A DNA stretch of 30,526 nucleotides from Sphaeroforma arctica JP610 (Eukaryota; Opisthokonta; Ichthyosporea; Ichthyophonida): contig NW_014040223.1 of assembly GCF_001186125.1 (NCBI RefSeq), positions 20,805-51,330 of the forward strand, read 5' to 3'. Made by a program: the position numbers and the translations under genes. Below, in pieces: positions 1 through 10,500 of this stretch. Under the pieces are notes generated by a model. It did no database searches and was not told the DNA's origin. It saw only the letters and a list, made by a program, of their open reading frames with translations. Each line of letters begins with the position of its first letter. Within the stretch, counting starts at the first letter, position 1.

Positions 1-44
<44 letters not shown>

Positions 45-80
45 AATATAAACATGTATATATACACACACATAAACACT

Positions 81-112
<32 letters not shown>

Positions 113-128
113 AATATATATATATTCT
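1..128. repeat. CA/TA compound microsatellite
   Basis: Runs of CA dinucleotides pass into TA runs, and the pattern repeats once (about 1-45 and 80-125). It lies just upstream of the first recognisable exon of the PLP-enzyme gene. No coding content is visible. Confidence 0.9.
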
Positions 129-308
129 TACGTATAGCCTATAAATGCACACGTCCCGGCTGATTATTTAATCACATAGTGATGTATGTGCGCTTCTCAA
201 CCATATCTCACTCAGGCATCTTCATGGTAGGCCTCAATTAAAAACCACGTTTCTGGCAATTTGCGTACTATTCAAGCGCGTTTTTGTCAAACTAGCAGGT
301 CTTATTGT

Positions 309-2152
309 ATGGTAATGTTTGAAGATCCAGCTCCGGGTAATTCACTCACTCACACGGATGATCTGACCCTCCAATGCATTACAGGAGTCAATCCCGATCC
401 CACTACCGGTGCCATTCTTACGCCCATTGTGCAGGTGAGTTGGTGGGTTTTTGTATGGTGAGAGTTCGGTACATAACAATACACTGTGTTTTCTAGGATC
501 ACGAATCAAATAGCCCCACTAAACATTGCACGCCGTGTACACGATATCAATACAAATATGCATCGTTTCAATGCAGCATACACACAGGCTTACACAGTAA
601 ATACGAACATATTGATTTAATAAATTGATTCAGTGAATAGGTTTTTATCATTATTACTAGTTCCAAAGTATTCAGTCCTCCACACCTATTCAAGTTCTCG
701 TTATTCTGTACATGAGCATGAACTACTTGTACAGCCGCACCGCCAACCTCATTGTGCGTATATCTGTATTAAGATGACTTGCACACGAACCTATCTGAAC
801 CCAACAATGGCTATGTAACGGTTATTAGATGATTACGCACGTGTTGATGTGTTTTCGCCACATACATCTCAAGGTCACGACATCATTATAAGAACCGTTG
901 ATCTGTGCTTGGGCGTGTGATAATCATACAACCGCACTACCCATCTCACGATGTGTACTTCACAGAACAGTGTTCCACACTATTGTGGATTTAAACCCAG
1001 CAATGTCAGTATACGGGCTACTTAATCATCTCACACGTAATGACTCGCTTTCAGCGTAAGCGATTCTAGGTCACTACATCCATACTACCCAATCATCCCA
1101 CACGCATTGACATGCTTTCAGCGTATACGTTTCTAGACCCGCTCATATGCACATAAGTTTCTGCTGTTGTACGCTCTCAAAGAGATGTCTGCTCAGTCGC
1201 ACGGCGAGTCCAGTCCGACGCTACATGCGTTGGAAGACAGAGGGCAAGACCGCCGAGATCGAATACTCATGGGAGTAACATTCACATTGGTTGGTATTTT
1301 TCTACCTACTCAGGCCACCACGTTCGTACAAGAATCCATTGACCTGTACTTGAGTAAGGGTTACTCATATAGTCGCACCGCCAACCCCACTGTGCGTGCG
1401 CTGGAGAACAAGATCGCGGAGATCGAACACGCTGCCGGTGCCACTTGTTTTTCCACTGGCATGGCTGCAACCGTTACTGTATGTTCCCAAACTTCACTTA
1501 CTGTTTTAGTCATGTATGTGGTTTGTGTGGTCCGGGTTTCCATCTATGTATGTCTACAACCTAAAAGTATGTTCGTTGGGAACGTGTAGGACTGGGACAA
1601 TAAGGAACGTTGGACTGCGCAATTAGTCCATTTGCTAATTTACCGTCCCTTTTAAAGGCGATATTCGCCTCCGCGCAACGGTTCTACAGAGCGAAAGTAT
1701 CCTGGATGGCATGCAATCGACTCAAATAGTATTGTTGTCTACTATTTGTCATCACGTCTTTCTCCGTACTAGCTTTTATTGGGTTTATGGTGTGGGTTTC
1801 TAGGGTTTAGAAAATAGTGGTATTACTCTGTGTGTTCTATAGGGCAATGTCTGCACTCACTCGTAGTCAGGTGTGTGTGGATTACCGTACCAACCGTTCT
1901 TGCAGGCAGAGGGCGCGGCAGTGATTCGATGTATATGATGCGCGAGGTGAGGTTTATGGTTCTTAAATAAATATACATTCGATATATAGAGATTAAGATC
2001 GCATTTATGCGTAAGATTACATGAATACAAGTATACCTTTCATATATACAGATTATGACCATTCATACGCACGATTGTTTAAAAATGAAAATATTATGTT
2101 ATCATTGTACAGGTTCTGAACTCATTTATGTGTACGATCTCTTATATTGATA

Positions 2153-2183
<31 letters not shown>

Positions 2184-5100
2184 AATGTGTGTGTATATAT
2201 ATATATGTATATGTATTTTTATTACAGACAGGTTATGACCTCATTCGTGCATACGATTTACTTGAATATGTATTAAAAAAATTATGACACATTTTGGCCG
2301 CAATCATGCATACGATTACTCAAATATATTTATAATATTATATACAGATGACGAGCGCATCTGTGCGCAAAATTGCTCAAGTATATGTATATTTGTTATG
2401 TACATGCTTCGTCCGCTTCCATGAGCACAATCACTTAAATATATGTACCTATTTTATTACATACAGGTTATGACCGCATTCATGCGCGCTGGAGATCACT
2501 GCGTCATCACCAACTGCTCGTACGGTGGCACTAACCGGGTGGCGCGCAAGATGTTCATGGGCCTTGGAATGGAGTTCTCGTTTGTTGACTTTACCGATCT
2601 TGCTGAGATTGAAGGGTGTGTTATATTGAATAGCTTTTTGTGCTGGAGTATATTTTTATTGTGTGGCTTGTAGTATTTATGTCACTGGGACTGGTTATAT
2701 AATCTATGTGCTTCTGTTTTAGGATATGTGTTGGTGGATGGGCAAATATGCTGTACTACGCATATACAGATGTTTACACTTATACGCTGTGACCTACGTA
2801 CGGAATGTACTGACATATGAGCTTATCAGCAAGTCGTTTAATAGGCGAACATCTGTATTTCCACTCGTAGTTTGTCATTAGTTCCAAATGCGCGCCATAC
2901 ACCTGTGCATGTATATGTAAATGGATATAGTGCATGTGTTTATGTACGTATTTTGTTTCTGGCTATGATACAGTTCTTGCCCGTAAAATCTGCTTTGTTA
3001 ACGCGTTTGGATACAACGCTCACATATTAGTACATGTAAGATGTCGGTTACTTCTGCACAAACATTCAAATTCATAACAGCCATTTGACATGAACATCGA
3101 CATACATATAGAAGCCGTAAATCTCATCATATGCCCACTCTCATTGATCGTCGTCGCCTTTCTATTCCATCTGCAGAGCCATTAAACCCAACACAAAGCT
3201 GATATTCTCGGAAACACCCGCCAATCCCACGCTCACACTCACGGACCTCCAGGGAGTCAGTGCAATTGCCAAGAAACACAACATTGTGCACTGCTGCGAC
3301 ACCACGTTTGCCACACCCATCATCACACTAGCGCTGGACCATGGCGTGGACATTGCCATGCACTCCACTACCAAATACTACGACGGCCACAACATGACTG
3401 TGGGGGTGAGTTCGGCATTGATTCGTGTTGAGAAACACACACACATATATATATATGTATATGTATATAAATGTATATATATATATATATACATATACAC
3501 ACATGTGTGTGTGTGTGTTTGTGTGTATGTATGTCGTATTAGTATTGTGCACTACTGCGGTGACATAATTGCTTCTTGTATATTACACTAGCGCTCGACC
3601 ATATGGCTATATGCGCTTACGCCAAGGTTTCTACGAAGAGTGGTAACATCGCGGCATGGACTGTTATGTTCAACTCCCAAAAACATTTCAATTTGCCACC
3701 TAGAATAAGATACACCCCGCGCAATCTGCTTTCACTTATCTGATGCCGATACCCCTTGTTTCTTTGCTCACAGGGTGTGATAGCGTGCAAGACAGCCGAG
3801 CATGACGCAGAGATCAAGTTCTTCCAGAACATGCACGGAAACGTCATGTCACCCATGGTGGCCTTTCTCACCCTGCAAGCCACAAAGACCATGAAGTTGC
3901 GTGTATTGCAACAGTCACAGACCGCTCAGAAGGTGGCCGAGTTCCTGGAAGCACACGAGAAGGTGTGTGTGGTTTCTCTATAAGTTGTATGTGTATGATA
4001 CGCGTAGATTGAGTTCCTGGAAGCACACAAGAATGTATGCAGAGCTTCCGTGTAGGCTTTGTAATTGTAAGTAAGCTTTTTTCTGTTAATCTGGTGCATA
4101 GATACATATTTTGTCATTTTCGTGCGCGCCTTGTTATTCGCTTACTATATTGCTGCCAATGCGGTCAGATTGGTAGAATATCGTTGCATGAACAAATAAG
4201 AAGCACATACACAGACAGACATAGATCACACATTTCATACATGTACATGCATATAGGCATATCTAAATCGTAATATGTACTCTCATATTGAACATACCAC
4301 TTGATCGACCAGCAAGTAAGACGTTTGTAGACATGGATGGATGATCACATACGGATAAACGTATGTACGATTTTCTCACCCATTACCTCATACTGACAAT
4401 GAACTTAGCATTGTATTGACGAGTAAAAGAAATTTGTCACACATATAGATATCCTCAGACGAACACGGGGCATACACGATTTTTAAAACATTCACGTCCC
4501 GCATTACATAGGTGGAGATCTGTCGCTACCCCGGCTTAGAGTCATTCCCCAAAGCACAGAAAGCAATCGCAGACAAGCAACACAAGAACAATGTACACGG
4601 CGGCATGCTGTGGTTCGAAGTGAAAGGTACGTGTTGGGTGTACGCACGTGGGGCATATATTGTGTATCTAAGTCCTTGTGGATAGTTGATCTGTTGTGTG
4701 TCTATCTCTGTGGAGTACCTACATGGTAGAAATATGGTGTTTAGCAACTTAAAGGGAGAGGCGTTTGCGAGTCTATTCTAAGTTAGAAGTGTGGCGTGCA
4801 TCTCTAGCAACAGATGGGTATCCCACATCCCTGTGCACATCGTCCCTGCAGACAGCCAATCACGTCACAAAAAATCAGTGGTACGTCTCTAAACCTGATT
4901 GATACCAAGCATTCACATTCTTATTTTTCTTGCCACACCATAGGCGGGACTGACGCTGGCCGTAGGTTGATGGATTCCGTACAGCGACCTTGGAGTTTGT
5001 GTGAAAATTTGGGAGCCACAGAAAGTATCATCACCTGTCCATCAGTCATGACGCATGCCAATATGGAAAAAGAAGACCGACTCAAGGTATTTATTTGAAA

Positions 5101-5263
5101 GATTCATGTATATTACATTATATGTATATACATATATATATATACATACATATATACATACATATATATATATATGTATATATACATATATATATATGAT
5201 GTATGTATATGTATGTATATATATATATATATTCGTATATGTATATTTGCATGTGTACATGAA

Positions 5264-5310
<47 letters not shown>

Positions 5311-6281
5311 GAAAATGTATACATGTATGTAAATAGAAATATATTTATATATATATATACGTATATAAATATATGTACGTATATATTTATATATGAACGT
5401 GTATATATATATATATATATGCGTGTGGGTATGGGTATGTACATGTAAGTATATATTTTTAGCAATTGAGACAGTATCTGTAATTGGCCTCGGGAGAAAT
5501 TTTTCACTGCTCCAATATTGAACAAGCAGACCGATTCAATGCACCGACTAGAATTTTATCTATAGATCATATATAGAATTGTAAGACCTGATGAAGGTGT
5601 ATGATGTTGGTGTTTTATGATTCTTTGGTGCTTCGGTGTGCGCTTACGCTGAGAGAGCAAATGCAAGTGCATGCACGCATATACAACTTTATATACTATT
5701 TATATATAGAGTATACGCGTATGTCTGTATAGGTTGGAGCGTACTATCAATAGTTGTGTTTAAAGGGCTGTGAAATGACACTTTCAATTCGATCATCTCT
5801 TCTGGAGCAACAGTGTAGCGTATGATACATTTCAGGCATTTGTATAAGAGCCAGGTCCATCAATCTCTAACCTAAACACCGAGTGTCTACCTCTAGCATA
5901 AATTTATTTCAAGAACATGTCGGTTACGATCGCCACAATAACTCCTAGTGCATGTAGTGAGTGCATTTTTGGACAGGTTTCTTTGCTATCTCGGGAGGGT
6001 TCACGTTCGGGAAGGCTATTGTGCTGGTTAGATACCGTCTACAACAGCATTATATTTGTGGTTATAAGCATATTTATATTGAGCGCAGCCTTTCTCTCAA
6101 GCATTCCAAAGGCTAACTTGTGCGAAGGTGTTCCATATATATATATATAGTCTCACGCTAAACAATCATTGATATTTTTTCATAGGTTGGCATCACCGAC
6201 GGTTTCGTACGCGTGTCTTGCGGCATCGAAGATACAGAGGATCTAATTCGTGCACTCAAGGTTGCCCTGGATAATCTATAA
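309..6281 (+). CDS. Trans-sulfuration family PLP enzyme (cystathionine gamma-lyase/synthase or methionine gamma-lyase-like), 8 exons
   Basis: Exons seen: 309-434, 1314-1478, 2467-2615, 3177-3405, 3774-3962, 4512-4626, 4944-5086 and 6186-6281 (stop TAA). All introns are GT-AG and phases match at every junction, giving 403 residues, the usual family length (about 400). An in-frame ATG at 261 would add 16 residues; an acceptor-like AG at 297-298 leaves the 5' end uncertain. Visible motifs: PDPTTGAI near the start; YSR (Y61, R63) and STGM (89-92), which bind PLP phosphate in this family; YGGT with ring-stacking Y116; DTTFATP with D188 for the PLP nitrogen; the PLP lysine K213 in [10 protein letters not shown]; and RVSCGIED near the end, with R381 for the substrate carboxylate. 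The family acts on homocysteine, cystathionine, methionine or acyl-homoserine in sulfur amino-acid metabolism. YGGT, rather than the YGCT of classic methionine gamma-lyase, leaves the exact substrate open. No obvious targeting peptide, so probably cytosolic. Confidence 0.93.
691..1145 (+). repeat. Decayed tandem copies of exon 2 and flanking sequence in intron 1
   Basis: Positions 706-759 align without gaps to exon 2 at 1344-1397, with 42 of 54 bases equal by my count. The translation in the matching frame keeps YSRTAN. A more decayed copy lies near 898-960. Behind the copies a second shared block repeats (about 800-890, 1000-1075 and 1083-1140), including two copies sharing CTTTCAGCGTA. The block looks like an old tandem duplication of about 190 bp that includes part of exon 2. 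Confidence 0.75.
1981..2505 (+). repeat. 60-bp minisatellite made of the intron-2 acceptor and start of exon 3
   Basis: The sequence around the true acceptor (CAG at 2464-2466, then GTTATGACCGCATTCATG) recurs upstream at about 60-bp spacing. Copies start near 1981, 2041, 2101, 2221, 2281, 2341 and 2401, followed by the true one at 2461. Several keep ACAG followed by GTTATGACC or a one- or two-base variant, and then a shared CATACGATTACT-like tail. One interval (2146-2216) holds an AT-rich microsatellite. The last unit runs into exon 3, so exon 3's first codons belong to the repeat. Confidence 0.85.
2146..2216. repeat. AT-rich microsatellite in intron 2
   Basis: A TA/AT run with a short TGTG interruption, sitting between two units of the 60-bp minisatellite. 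Confidence 0.85.
3435..3530. repeat. CA/TA/TG microsatellite in intron 4
   Basis: Blocks of ACAC, ATAT and TGTG just after the exon-4 donor. The short reading frames across it on both strands are low-complexity artefacts. Confidence 0.88.
3543..3610 (+). repeat. Decayed copy of the middle of exon 4 inside intron 4
   Basis: ATTGTGCACTACTGCG at 3544 matches exon 4 at 3283 (one difference). ACACTAGCGCTCGACCAT near 3585 matches exon 4 near 3325 (one difference). The two blocks are in the same order, about 260 bp downstream, with a one-base spacing change. The stretch between has diverged. Confidence 0.8.
3939..4040 (+). repeat. Exon-5 end and its donor duplicated 72 bp downstream
   Basis: The last 24 bases of exon 5 plus the donor (3939-3968) recur at 4011-4040 with 26 of 30 bases equal. 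The second copy keeps GAGTTCCTGGAAGCACAC and a GT (GTATGC) at the donor position, so it is a decoy or alternative 5' splice site within intron 5. Confidence 0.85.
5100..5455. repeat. Long TA/CATA microsatellite in intron 7
   Basis: About 350 bases of TATA, TACATA and GTATAT repeats. Three overlapping frames rich in Tyr and Ile read through it on both strands; these are artefacts. It takes up about a third of intron 7 (5087-6185). The rest of that intron shows nothing recognisable. Confidence 0.93.
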
Positions 6282-6365
6282 ATAGAATAACCAGTGCTTG
6301 ACAGAATTGAACACGGCAATTTCAATCGGAATTTGTATTTTGGTGGAAATAATTTAGTTTTTGGA

Positions 6366-6371
6366 AATAAA
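6366..6371 (+). terminator. Poly(A) signal of the PLP-enzyme gene
   Basis: AATAAA lies 85 bases past the TAA stop, the expected place for a eukaryotic 3'-end signal. Confidence 0.7.
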
Positions 6372-7500
6372 CCCGATCCATATAGCAGTTATGAGCGAGA
6401 TCCGAAGCCCGGATAAATAGTGTAATTCAAATTTACCATGAATGACGGAACCCCTCACTGAACCCTCTCGCACAAGAGGCACACAATCTAGTGTGATATG
6501 CAATCTTCATGTACTTTTTTTCTTTGCGTGTACATGAGAGTCATATTGTGAGCGTACAGATACTGAATACAGAAATATGCCATGCTATAGCAGACGATTT
6601 GGTGGGGCACACTAATGTATAATGTATACTGCACATACGCTGAATATTCGGGCATAAACAATAGCTATGAATCGAAAAACTTCATTTAGAGCTCAGCAAA
6701 GGACCAGCACACGCGCATAAGATTACTCAATGTTATCATTACGAGTAATAAGCTTATAGAAATGTTAAATACCATGATGCAACCAGGTATGCAGACACGC
6801 ATATGAATTAGGCAAGACTTGGATAGTACCAGATTTTGTTCTAGAGCCTACAAGTCGTTTTATTATCAGCTTTGTTCGCTTTGTATGCAGCTGCTAGTAT
6901 GTACTAAATATCACGGCAACCCGTGAGAAACACTGGTAGGGAGGAGCGTTGATAGATTCATCGAGGTATAAATCCAAAGACACGCTATGAAGCTATTGTA
7001 AGTGAACAGCCAGCTGTAATACAGAATCCATTAATCGGGGACAGAGCATAGTACGTGCAACGACCAAACAACCAATGACTCTTGGCCTGTTCTTGCAGAT
7101 AGCGTGTGCGGTTTGCATGACTGTGAATGCTTATTCGCACACAATCGATGTATGTTGTTGGAGGTTGCGTTTGCGGATAGTCTGCCTGTTAAGACTGTTC
7201 CTCGGTTTACACTTGGCCGTTCGTATGGTGTGATGTGGTGTGGTGTCGATCAAAGCATTGCCCACGTTACCAGCATCATTCATTTAACTTCTATACGCGC
7301 GCACAATCACCAGCTTGCAATATACTTTGATGCAAACAGCCACACGCGTCATAGTCCGACTCCAGTTGCCAACTAAAAGGCTGGAAATTGTCGGTGGAAG
7401 ACTATGCAAACCATTCTCGAGTGAAGCACCGATTACTGGTCTCTACAGGATGTAGCTGTACTCTCCGATCCCGTGCGAATAAAAGGTGTCACGTGTTCAT
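6372..7500. other. Intergenic region between convergent genes
   Basis: No recognisable gene. It contains one 90-codon frame, described separately, and no conspicuous repeat. Confidence 0.6.
7104..7376 (+). CDS. Doubtful 90-codon frame, possibly a last exon
   Basis: An ATG-started frame with no family I recognise. A TTCTTGCAG acceptor-like sequence lies a few bases upstream, the frame is open from there, and AATAAA follows the stop by about 100 bases (7478-7483). No upstream exon was found, the composition is unremarkable, and it lies between two convergent genes. Chance is the likelier explanation. Confidence 0.15.
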   Translation: MCGLHDCECLFAHNRCMLLEVAFADSLPVKTVPRFTLGRSYGVMWCGVDQSIAHVTSIIHLTSIRAHNHQLAIYFDANSHTRHSPTPVAN

Positions 7501-10500
7501 TCAACTGTCAACCTGGTCCACAATGGCCGCTTGATCTCCAGCGATTAACCTCCGCGCCTTCCACAACTCTTCCGTAAGCGTCAGCCCCTCCGCAGACGTA
7601 GCATCCTCGCGTTCGTATTCATTTTCATTCGCAACCAGCCACGCGCGCAAATCAGCGCCATCCACAACAATCCAGCATCCTCCATACTTAGCTGCCCGGA
7701 TAGGGGGTTCTAACTCACGCAAAAACTGGATCACCGCCGGCCCTACTACTACCACGCCTTTATGCTCGGGGTCGGCACCTGCGTTACCGATAAGTCGCTC
7801 ATCGCCGCCTAGGTTACTAATAGAGAGGTTGCCTCTGTCTGCGTCCTTAATCGAACGCTTACCTCTGCCCACGTTTAGCTTGGAGAACCAAGCCGACACT
7901 CGCTCTCGTTCGTGTGCTGCAGTGGCACGCCATCGGGTCTGACATAAACGTAAGGCGCGTCTCACGGCCGCTCGCGCCATAGCCTGAGAGTGGTTGTGCA
8001 AATCAACAGTACCAGTCACAGCCCACGACAGCCAACACCTCTGTATCTTATCCACATCCTGAATCATATTGTCGTACAGAACATCTGCCAGTTTGGCTGT
8101 CTGCGCAATACCACTCAGCGCCACTATAGCCACCCCGTACCAGCTGTCGGTCTTACTCAGACCGCTGAGGTGGCTCTCCACGAGCATGTCCACCAAAAGC
8201 TCCGGTTGATTACCCACCTCACACGCCTTTACGACAGTATTGTACGTGGCCGCATTCGGCTTTAGCTGCCTGCTTGCACACTCTCGCAGGAGCTCAAGGG
8301 ACTTCGCCCAGTCACCCTCCACCGCATACCCATACATCGCCGCGTTATAGCACTCGATTCTCAGCACAGGCATTCGTTTCTCTGCCACCCGCAGCAGGGT
8401 AAGGCCCTCTTCCTTCCGCCCGGCGCGTGCATGGGCCATGATCAGCTGACTGTAATAGTCCAGGTGCCAATTCAACCCCGTCTCTGCCGCGGCTGTCTCC
8501 ATCTCAGCCCACAATCCGAGGGCAGTGGTCAACTCTCCCGCATGCGCACACGCCGCTAACGCTGGCCCATACTCTGACTTCCCTGGCGCTAAGTTCTTCG
8601 CCTGCATCTCTCTCAGTAGGTCCACAGCGGCCTCCCACTTCCTGCCCCTCTCGCACGCGGATATGGCACTGCCATATGCGGCGCGGCTGGGTTCGATACC
8701 AACGGATCGCATCTCTCTGAGTAGTCCCACACACTCGTGGCTTACCTTGTCCAGAGCAAGCGCCTTCATCACATTCGTATAACAGAAGTCGTCTGGCTGC
8801 ATCTCACCCCCGCTTTGCATGGTTCTGAGCAGGCTCAGCGCAAACATGTGGCCCCCGTACTGTCCACACATCTCGAATACCATGTGGTAGTCCCTCAGTC
8901 GGTTGTGTGTCTGTGGCATTTCCTGCAATAGCTCATGGGCGAGTTCCAACTCGTAATTCTGTCCGCATGCGGCAATCACCGCCGCATACATGGTCACGTC
9001 TGGCTTGATCCCCTCCTCCGGGAGGTCTCGCAGAATAGCCAAACCTTCTTGAGACTCTCTGGCACGTGCACAAGCCTTTAGTACCTGCTGATACATATAC
9101 CCTCGGTCTTCTAACCCCCCTACAGAAGCCCTGTGAGCAAGACGCTTCGCCGTCTCCCATTTGCCGTCCGCCACACACGCCTTCGCAGCATGGCGGTAGG
9201 ACGCCGCGGTTGGCGCGATGTTGTTGCACTGCATCTCACGCAGGAGATCAACGCACATATCCACTTCGTTGTCGCACGCCAAGACATTCAGGGTAGCATT
9301 GAACACGGCGACATGAGGTACCAGACCGACGCGCTGGAAATCGCGACACATGTCCAAAGCCAGCATAGACCGGTCACTCCCACAGAAGGCATGGATGGCA
9401 CTCTCGTATATCTTGACCAGGCCTAAGTAGTCAGGACGTGCCTCTGCTTCCAGTGCTTCTTTGATGATGGTTTTGGCCAGATCCACCTGTCCTCCGCGCA
9501 CACATGCAGATACCACACCCCGATAGGCGGACACATCCGGGGACATCCCTGCCTTCGAGCGCATTGTGTGCAAGTGCTTCACGGCCAGTTGCCACTCCCC
9601 CTCTCGCGCGCAGAGATAGATATGCCTGTTAAGTGATAGAAAGTTCCTTGGGTTTTTACTTAGAAGCGCCAATCGCGGCTCTGGTGCTTCGGATGTCCAG
9701 CGTTCACTCGTAACGATTTCATAGTAGTGTCTAGCGACCGGTGGCAAGCCCAGTACTTCCATATCGTAGAGCACATTGAGGCCAAGATGATGCTTTTCCA
9801 GCCTAATGCTAAAGTATACGCACTTCTCCAGCGCAATAGGGGTAGGCGGTAGTCCCTTGAGTTGCATTTCCGCCAGCAAACGGAATACTTCCTGATTGTC
9901 AGATTTTTTAATAAGATTGTCGTACGTTTGCGCATCCTCCATATTCGATGGCTTTAGAGTAAGTATCCTGCCTTGGAGGCCCTTATCCATCTTCTCATGA
10001 CTGAAAATTCGGAAAGACTCCGCGTCTAACCGTACACCAGAATCCGACATTTCCAAAGCCAACTCGTTAGTCAATCCATAGTTCTGATGTCGTATACACG
10101 CCGATATCAATGTATTATACGCTGCCGTGGTAACGGGCACAGAGAGAACACTCTGTATGTGACGCAGGAGACTCAACGCCAATCCAAGCTCACCCGCATG
10201 CGCACAGCTGTGTATGACGTTGTATAAAATTCGGGTGGTGACTGGCACATTGTCCTTCTGCATATCCCGTAACAGGCCCAACGCGGTCAGGTGATTCTCC
10301 TCCTTGGCACAGTCCGCTATCAAGGCACTATACACTCCAACATCGGGCGACAGACGGCCCTTCCTCGTTTGCAGGATATGTAGGTACCTGTACGCCTCTT
10401 TAAACTCACCTGCTCTGGCACAACTGGCTATCACACCCTTGTACGTAATCAGATCCGGTGTCAGACCACTCTCCTGCATGATCCTTAAGAACCTCACGGC

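Noticed and set aside
5042-5525. Overlapping Tyr/Ile-rich reading frames on both strands
   Set aside because: They lie in a TA/CATA microsatellite within intron 7; stop-free reading follows from composition.
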